64,000 nt of DNA from Rhyacophila brunnea (taxonomy: Eukaryota; Arthropoda; Insecta; Trichoptera; Rhyacophilidae), in the NCBI GenBank assembly GCA_022495005.1, contig JAGYXB010000463.1, positions 1,488,001 to 1,552,000 on the forward strand, read 5' to 3'. The notes under the pieces are model-generated. The model worked only from the letters and a program-made list of their open reading frames with translations, was not told the origin of the DNA and did no database searches. Made by a program: the position numbers and the translations under genes. Shown piece by piece: positions 59,204 to 64,000 of this stretch (the stretch's first letter is position 1; each line of letters opens with the position of its first letter).

Positions 59204-60559
59204 ATGGAAGGTTATTGGAAGGACCGCATAGTCGAGTTCAACTGCATTTCTGACAGGGTCGCAAGCGTGATACTTAAAATCAATGCTAGGTACCGCATTC
59301 AGATTTTGCAAGTATATGCTCCGACACAGAGCTATCCTGATGAAAAAGTGGAAGAGTTTTACGAGGAAATAACATCCTTGAAAAATAAAAGTAAATGCCA
59401 CTTCAACATCATAATGGGAGATTTCAATGCACGTATTGGATCATACCAAAGAGATGACGTAGCGGTCGGACATTTCGGACATGGCTCAAGGGATGGTAGA
59501 GGGGACATGCTTGTGGAGTTTGCTGAAACCAACAATCTTCACATCATGAATTCCTTTTTTCAACATAAACCTTCACGTAAATGGACGTGGAGAAGCCCGA
59601 CAGGAAGGACCAGCGAAATCGATTACATCCTCACTGACAGAAAATATACATTTTTAAACTGTAAGGTGATCAATCAGTTTAACACCGGCAGTGATCACCG
59701 GATGGTGAGATGTAAGATAAGATTGAACGTCAAATCAGAAAGATCCAAACTGCAGAAGAAGTCAAATGCTCGCGTATACCTGCAGAACAATACTGAATTC
59801 CAAAATGAACTCAAAAATGCACTATCGGCTTTCTTAGATGAGAACGAAACCGTTTCCCTATCCAACGCGGAGGATATAACGAATAGTATTCTACAATGTG
59901 CAGAAAAAACAGGCGTAAAAAGCTCAGAAGTTACACCTTCCACCAAGCTTTCGAAGGCAACATTGAATCTTATGGAGCAGAGAAGGAAAACCAAGAGCGA
60001 TAGACAGGCACAAAACGATATGGAGTTTTCATCGCTTTGCAAAACCCTCCGAAGGAAGATTAGAGAAGACCTTCGTAAATTCAATGTAAACCTCATACAA
60101 GCAATTGTGAAAGCAGGCAGAAGTTTAAACAAAAACAAGCAATGCTTGTCGATAGGAAAACGTCAAATCACAGCACTAAAAGCAAAAGATGGTTCTATCG
60201 TCAGAAATTGGGAACACTTGTTAAGCCGAGTTGAAGAGTTCTACAGCGATCTCTACAGTGATGACACTGACAATACGACTATAGACTTAGATCTTCAGAG
60301 AAATGGAAATTCGGAAGACCATACTCCCGAAATTACATCCTGGGACTGGGAAGTAACCCATGCTTTAAATTACATGAAAAGTGGGAAAGCCCCCGGGGAA
60401 GACGGTTTAACGATAGATATCCTCAAAAAAGCAGGAAAGGATGCAAATGAAGTACTTGCACAATTGTTCACAGCCTGCATATGCAAAGAGGATGTCCCAG
60501 AGGTATGGAAAAATGCCAGCATTGTCATTCTTCACAAAAAGGTGACAGAGAAGACCTAG
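59204..60559 (+). pseudogene. RTE ORF2 part 1: endonuclease and start of RT
   Basis: 451 codons. The endonuclease keeps MGDFNAR (about residues 71-77), TWRSP (128-132), SEIDYIL (137-143) and GSDHRMV (162-168), i.e. the catalytic Asn/Asp/His cluster of the APE family. A linker follows, then the first RT block with GKAPGEDGL near residue 397. The first methionine is accidental, because the true N-terminus lies in the missing 5' region. The frame breaks at A5 (60536-60540), where the reading shifts by one base. The family reverse-transcribes its own RNA at a nicked target site; this copy is probably inactive. Confidence 0.9.
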
Positions 60560-61548
60560 CAAATTATCGTCCAATAAGTCTACTCCCTATTCTCTACAAG
60601 ACGTTCACAAAAATTCTCTCAAACCGTCTGCAAAATGTACTAGACGAGAACCAACCGAGAGAACAAGCCGGATTTAGAGGAGGATACAGCACTATGGACC
60701 ATATCCAAGTCGTCAGAGAAATCATAGAGCGGTACCAGGAATACAAACTGCCACTATGCATGGGTTTTATAGACTATGAGAAGGCGTTTGATTCGATAAA
60801 GAAATGTTCAATACTCGACGCACTCAGAAAACAAGGAATCCCTGGACGCTATATAAATATTTTCAATAATATATACAGTAGCGCAACAGCATCTGTAAAT
60901 CTCCATAAACCATCGCGCAGATTTCCTATCAGCAAAGGAGTCCGACAAGGTGATACAATCTCACCTAAACTATTTACAGCTACCCTTGAAGACTTATTCA
61001 GGCAACTTGACTGGAATGACAAAGGGATCCCCATAAATGGAGAATACCTGAGTCATCTGCGCTTTGCCGATGACAAAGTAATTTTCTCGCAAGACTCAGA
61101 AGACCTCCAAAGCAGAATGCAGGAACTCGCTGAAGTAAGCAACAAAGTAGGTTTGAAAATAAATGTAACAAAGACGAAAGTCATGTTCAACTGCTTTGCA
61201 GGCCAAAAAGAGATCCTCATCAATGGCACTCAGCTCGAACAGGTGAAAAGCTACATCTATCTGGGACAACAAGTATCTATAAATGGATGTATATTTGATG
61301 AAATTGTTCGCAGAGTAAAGCTAAGCTGGAGTGCTTTTGGCCGCCTGAATAATGTCTTCAAAAGTGACCTTCCACTGTGCCTAAAGCGCAAAGTGTTCAA
61401 CCAGTGTGTGCTTCCCGTGATCACATATGCGTGTGAAACATGGACCCTAAGTAAAAGAGAGATCCAGAAACTTAGAGTAGCACAACGTGGTATGGAGAGG
61501 TGCATGCTGGGCATAACGCGAAAGGACAAAAGAGGAATGAGTGGATAA
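60540..61548 (+). pseudogene. RTE ORF2 part 2: reverse transcriptase core
   Basis: Continues the RT in the next frame. It contains [10 protein letters not shown], the motif A block [10 protein letters not shown], the [13 protein letters not shown] block, and the catalytic [10 protein letters not shown]. All three RT aspartates (one in the FIDY block, two in FADD) are present. The wording [15 protein letters not shown] is typical of the RTE clade. The open frame formally extends upstream to 60481, but that stretch reads the wrong frame. It ends at a second single-A loss (A4 at 61528-61531). Confidence 0.9.
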
Positions 61549-61826
61549 GGAAGCAGACAAGGGTTTGCGATGTAATAGAGTTTATTAAAAGCCTTAAATG
61601 GAGATGGGCTGGACACATAGCTCGAAGAAGAGACAATCGTTGGACAAATCTAGTCATCCAGTGGTATCCAAGAAGTACAAAACGTCCACAAGGTAGACCT
61701 AGAGGCCGCTGGATCGATGAAATGATAAAGTTCTGCGGAAGTACGTGGCAACGCAATGCACAGGACCGAGAGAAGTGGAAGCAACTTGAAGAGGCCTTCA
61801 TCCAGCAGTGGATAGATTCAGGCTGA
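61532..61826 (+). pseudogene. RTE ORF2 part 3: C-terminal tail
   Basis: The third frame carries [46 protein letters not shown] and EAFIQQWIDSG before a stop. This basic W-rich tail is the standard RTE ORF2 C-terminus. The relic at 11351-11702 is another copy of this part. Confidence 0.88.
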
Positions 61827-61850
61827 TGATGATGATGATGATGATGATTG

Positions 61851-62162
61851 GTAATTTGGTATGGTGTGGCTTTAAGTTCTCACAAAAATGTACTGAAGTT
61901 AATCAAATTTGCCTGTTTTTCAATAAAATAATAACTGTTTATAAAATATCTATAGGCATGTTTTCATACTTTTCATCAGAACCAGCTAAATACCTAGCAA
62001 ATAGATAGGTTTACGTACTTATACCTAAGCGAATCTCTTTTTCTATTCACGGTTAAGAAATCGATAACGGTAGCTTCGTAAAAACATATGAAAAAATTTA
62101 AATATCTTTAAAATATGCATGCTGATTGTAAAAAAACCAAAATCCTGGAAATATAATTATTA
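61851..62162. other. Intronic spacer
   Basis: No feature recognised. Confidence 0.5.
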
Positions 62163-62170
62163 CTCAATGG

Positions 62171-62918
62171 CAGTGGTGAAGGGTGACTATTGGATAGAGG
62201 TAGGCTGTGGAGAGCTGATAAAAAGTGCACTCGTGTCAGGTATACTTACGAGTAATAAGAAGATAATACAATATTAGGTACACACTAATAACAACGACAC
62301 ACTAATTAAATGAAACTTTAATAACTCACTGACGTCATAAAATTGAGCGATGTGTTTAAATTATGAATTTTTCAAAACATTTCTACCCATTAAAAATCAT
62401 TACTTAGATAAAATCTCTTTTTATTTTTAAAAATAATCTATATTTATTATTATTCGATTAAAAGCCATAGAAATTATTTTTTTTAATTATTAATTCTAAT
62501 CTAATTATTAATTATTTTAGACAAAGTGCAGTGATGACAACAATGTTATGCGCGAATGTTTTAGGCTCTGCGATAGGAGCTTACCTTATTTCATACATTT
62601 TGACAGACTGGCGAAAGTTGCGTGGCGTAAAGTCCACATGAAAAAAATTCAGAATTATTTCACACACAATCTGACCTTTATTTACGTCAGGACAGATAGC
62701 TGCGGTATATTTTTTAAAACCTTTGCAGATTGTTATCTGTTAATCTGTGTAACACATTCCTACATATGCGACATCTCTCGTTGGCAAAATAAGTTATTTT
62801 TATAGAATATTAAATAATGAAGTGATTATATTAATACAATGTCAATATGCAATTAAAAAATATTTTTCTTAAAAAGGTAGGCTTTAAATAATCGCCTAGT
62901 ATGAAGTCTTCACCACTG
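62171..62918 (-). mobile_element. Family K hAT-like element, copy 2, in the homeobox intron
   Basis: A 748-bp element with ends CAGTGGTGAAGGG and GTCTTCACCACTG and the perfect duplication CTCAATGG (62163-62170 and 62919-62926). It is inverted relative to copy 1 (47660-48355). On the minus strand it carries the exon-like segment (complement of about 62570-62795), again ending at AAG|GTAAGC. Here a one-base shift separates the NERCRICRNVL part from the FFHVDFTPR part. Confidence 0.92.
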
Positions 62919-62926
62919 CTCAATGG

Positions 62927-63462
62927 TGGTTTATCGAATATATACAATGGTCGCAAGAGGCCTACAAACCAGTCATCGTCTCGGGCCTTCACACAGGTAT
63001 CTAAAACCGCTACTGGGCATCAAAAACAATTGATTATTGTATACCAACAAAATAAAAGTTGCTAAAACACTGTTGCCGACCTCTCATTTAGAATCTAGCT
63101 GGATGTAGGTACAATTGCACACCGAATAGGTATAAGTAACAGTAGGTACCTACCTAAATCAAAAAAAGACCGTCAACAATAGGCTGCTATTTTCATTTTA
63201 TTCACCAACTTATAATATTATTTATTCAGTGCTGTCGACACAAAGACTATTAATTTATCGATTGTAGATAATTCAACCGTATATAGGCACAATACAAACT
63301 TAGTCTAAACTATTCGATCATTTTGAACTAATAACTGAAAGATGTACCTACCTAAATAGTTCGTTACACCTTTATCTGTTTAACTATTAATATATTTTTT
63401 TAAGAAAATTCACAGTGATTTTAATTTTTCAAATAAGTATAAGTATGTAGGTACGGGAATGG
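62927..63462. other. Intronic or upstream spacer
   Basis: No exon of the homeobox gene (EH1 or EH2) was recognised here on the minus strand. Confidence 0.5.
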
Positions 63463-63838
63463 GACGACTGGCCTCCGGACAATTGGACGCCGCACTGTCG
63501 TAGACACGTGTAGACGAGGTATTTTAATCAGTTTCTATCTACTACTTAGTAGTTTGAATTCATTTTACTCTTAACATAATGTATTCTTTATCGCGGATTG
63601 AGAATTACATTAAATAAAATATTAAATAAAAAACTATTTTTCGTTGGAACTTAAACATATGCACGATTAAATCATTGTTTACGTCTGCATATTTACATTC
63701 TTACCAACTATTAAATCATAATATGATCATTGAAGTATAAATAATAATATTGAATATTTTTTTTAAAGTACCTATAAGTACCTAACGTCTATTTATTTTC
63801 GAATTCCGTGGCGTCCAGTTGTCCGGTGCCAAATCGTC
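63463..63838. repeat. Family T repeat, copy 2 (MITE-like)
   Basis: Same orientation as 107-505. The inverted ends GACGACTGGCCTCCGGACAA and, on the right, TCCGGTGCCAAATCGTC are better matched here. Flanks show no clear duplication. Differences from copy 1 are small indels and scattered substitutions. Confidence 0.7.
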
Positions 63839-64000
63839 TATCCTATCCTATGCCTATCTCTTTATTGAAATAAAATAATATATCGGTTTGGAACAAATTA
63901 CTAACAATCAATCCTGGATCAATTTCACATGTCGGTGCGGAATTAAATACCGAAATTATATTAACCTACCCTCATCCGAGAAAGAGAGAGACCTTAGCTA

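Larger units (their letters stand above)
59200..61850 (+). mobile_element. RTE-clade LINE, 5'-truncated, in the homeobox intron
   Basis: A 2.65-kb non-LTR retrotransposon in antisense to the host gene. Coding order is AP endonuclease, reverse transcriptase and a basic C-terminal tail, followed by a TGATG-type microsatellite (61823-61849), which is the characteristic RTE 3' end. The N-terminal part of the endonuclease is absent, so the copy is 5'-truncated near 59200. The open frame changes register twice, each time by loss of one A in an A-run. No clear target duplication was found. Confidence 0.92.

Noticed and set aside
59695..60138. 147-codon minus-strand frame
   Set aside because: Shadow of the LINE coding strand.
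1..64000. CRISPR arrays, operons, bacterial promoters
   Set aside because: The window is eukaryotic: GT-AG introns, homeobox gene, SINEs and LINEs. The repeats are dispersed, not regularly spaced.

Overview
The window is eukaryotic, AT-rich, and looks like an insect or other arthropod. Only one host gene is visible: the two terminal coding exons of an engrailed/invected-class homeobox gene on the minus strand (58060-58885). The engrailed-type homeodomain, the many TAGGTACCTA-like words and the load of small DNA transposons make a hemipteran of aphid type my first guess. That is inference from memory; a lepidopteran is not excluded.

Layout. From 1 to about 57.8 kb is intergenic DNA 3' of the homeobox gene. 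It holds no convincing host exon and is a mosaic of transposable elements separated by AT-rich spacers and a few GC-richer islands. From 57.8 to 58.9 kb lie the gene's 3' end, a 383-bp intron inside the homeodomain, and the exon carrying the homeodomain N-terminus. From 58.9 kb to the window end is the next upstream intron (or its start). It contains a nearly complete 3' part of an RTE-clade LINE on the plus strand, antisense to the gene, and a hAT-like MITE. The upstream exons with the EH1/EH2 motifs are not seen and should lie beyond 64 kb.

Repeats. Non-autonomous hAT-like elements dominate. By reading element ends I find nine insertions flanked by perfect 8-bp target-site duplications (TSDs) and three more with 7 of 8 matches. 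One family (A, ends CAGTGGCG) has six copies. Four of these are interrupted by other repeats, and in three of the four the inner element has its own perfect 8-bp TSD, so insertion order can be read directly. Other repeats are tRNA-derived SINEs (about nine loci of one main family, C), relics of several LINE types, a PIF/Harbinger-like hairpin with 55-bp perfect arms, and a fold-back repeat whose arms carry a hammerhead-ribozyme-like core. A 0.5-kb inverted-ended family (F) contains an Ile-tRNA-like segment. Two elements (family N) keep pieces of a hAT-type transposase gene.

Functionally, the homeobox gene encodes a nuclear DNA-binding segmentation factor. The surrounding DNA may include its 3' regulatory sequence; the GC-richer islands are the best candidates, but nothing in a single sequence proves this. 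Family letters (A, B, C and so on) are labels used only in this annotation.
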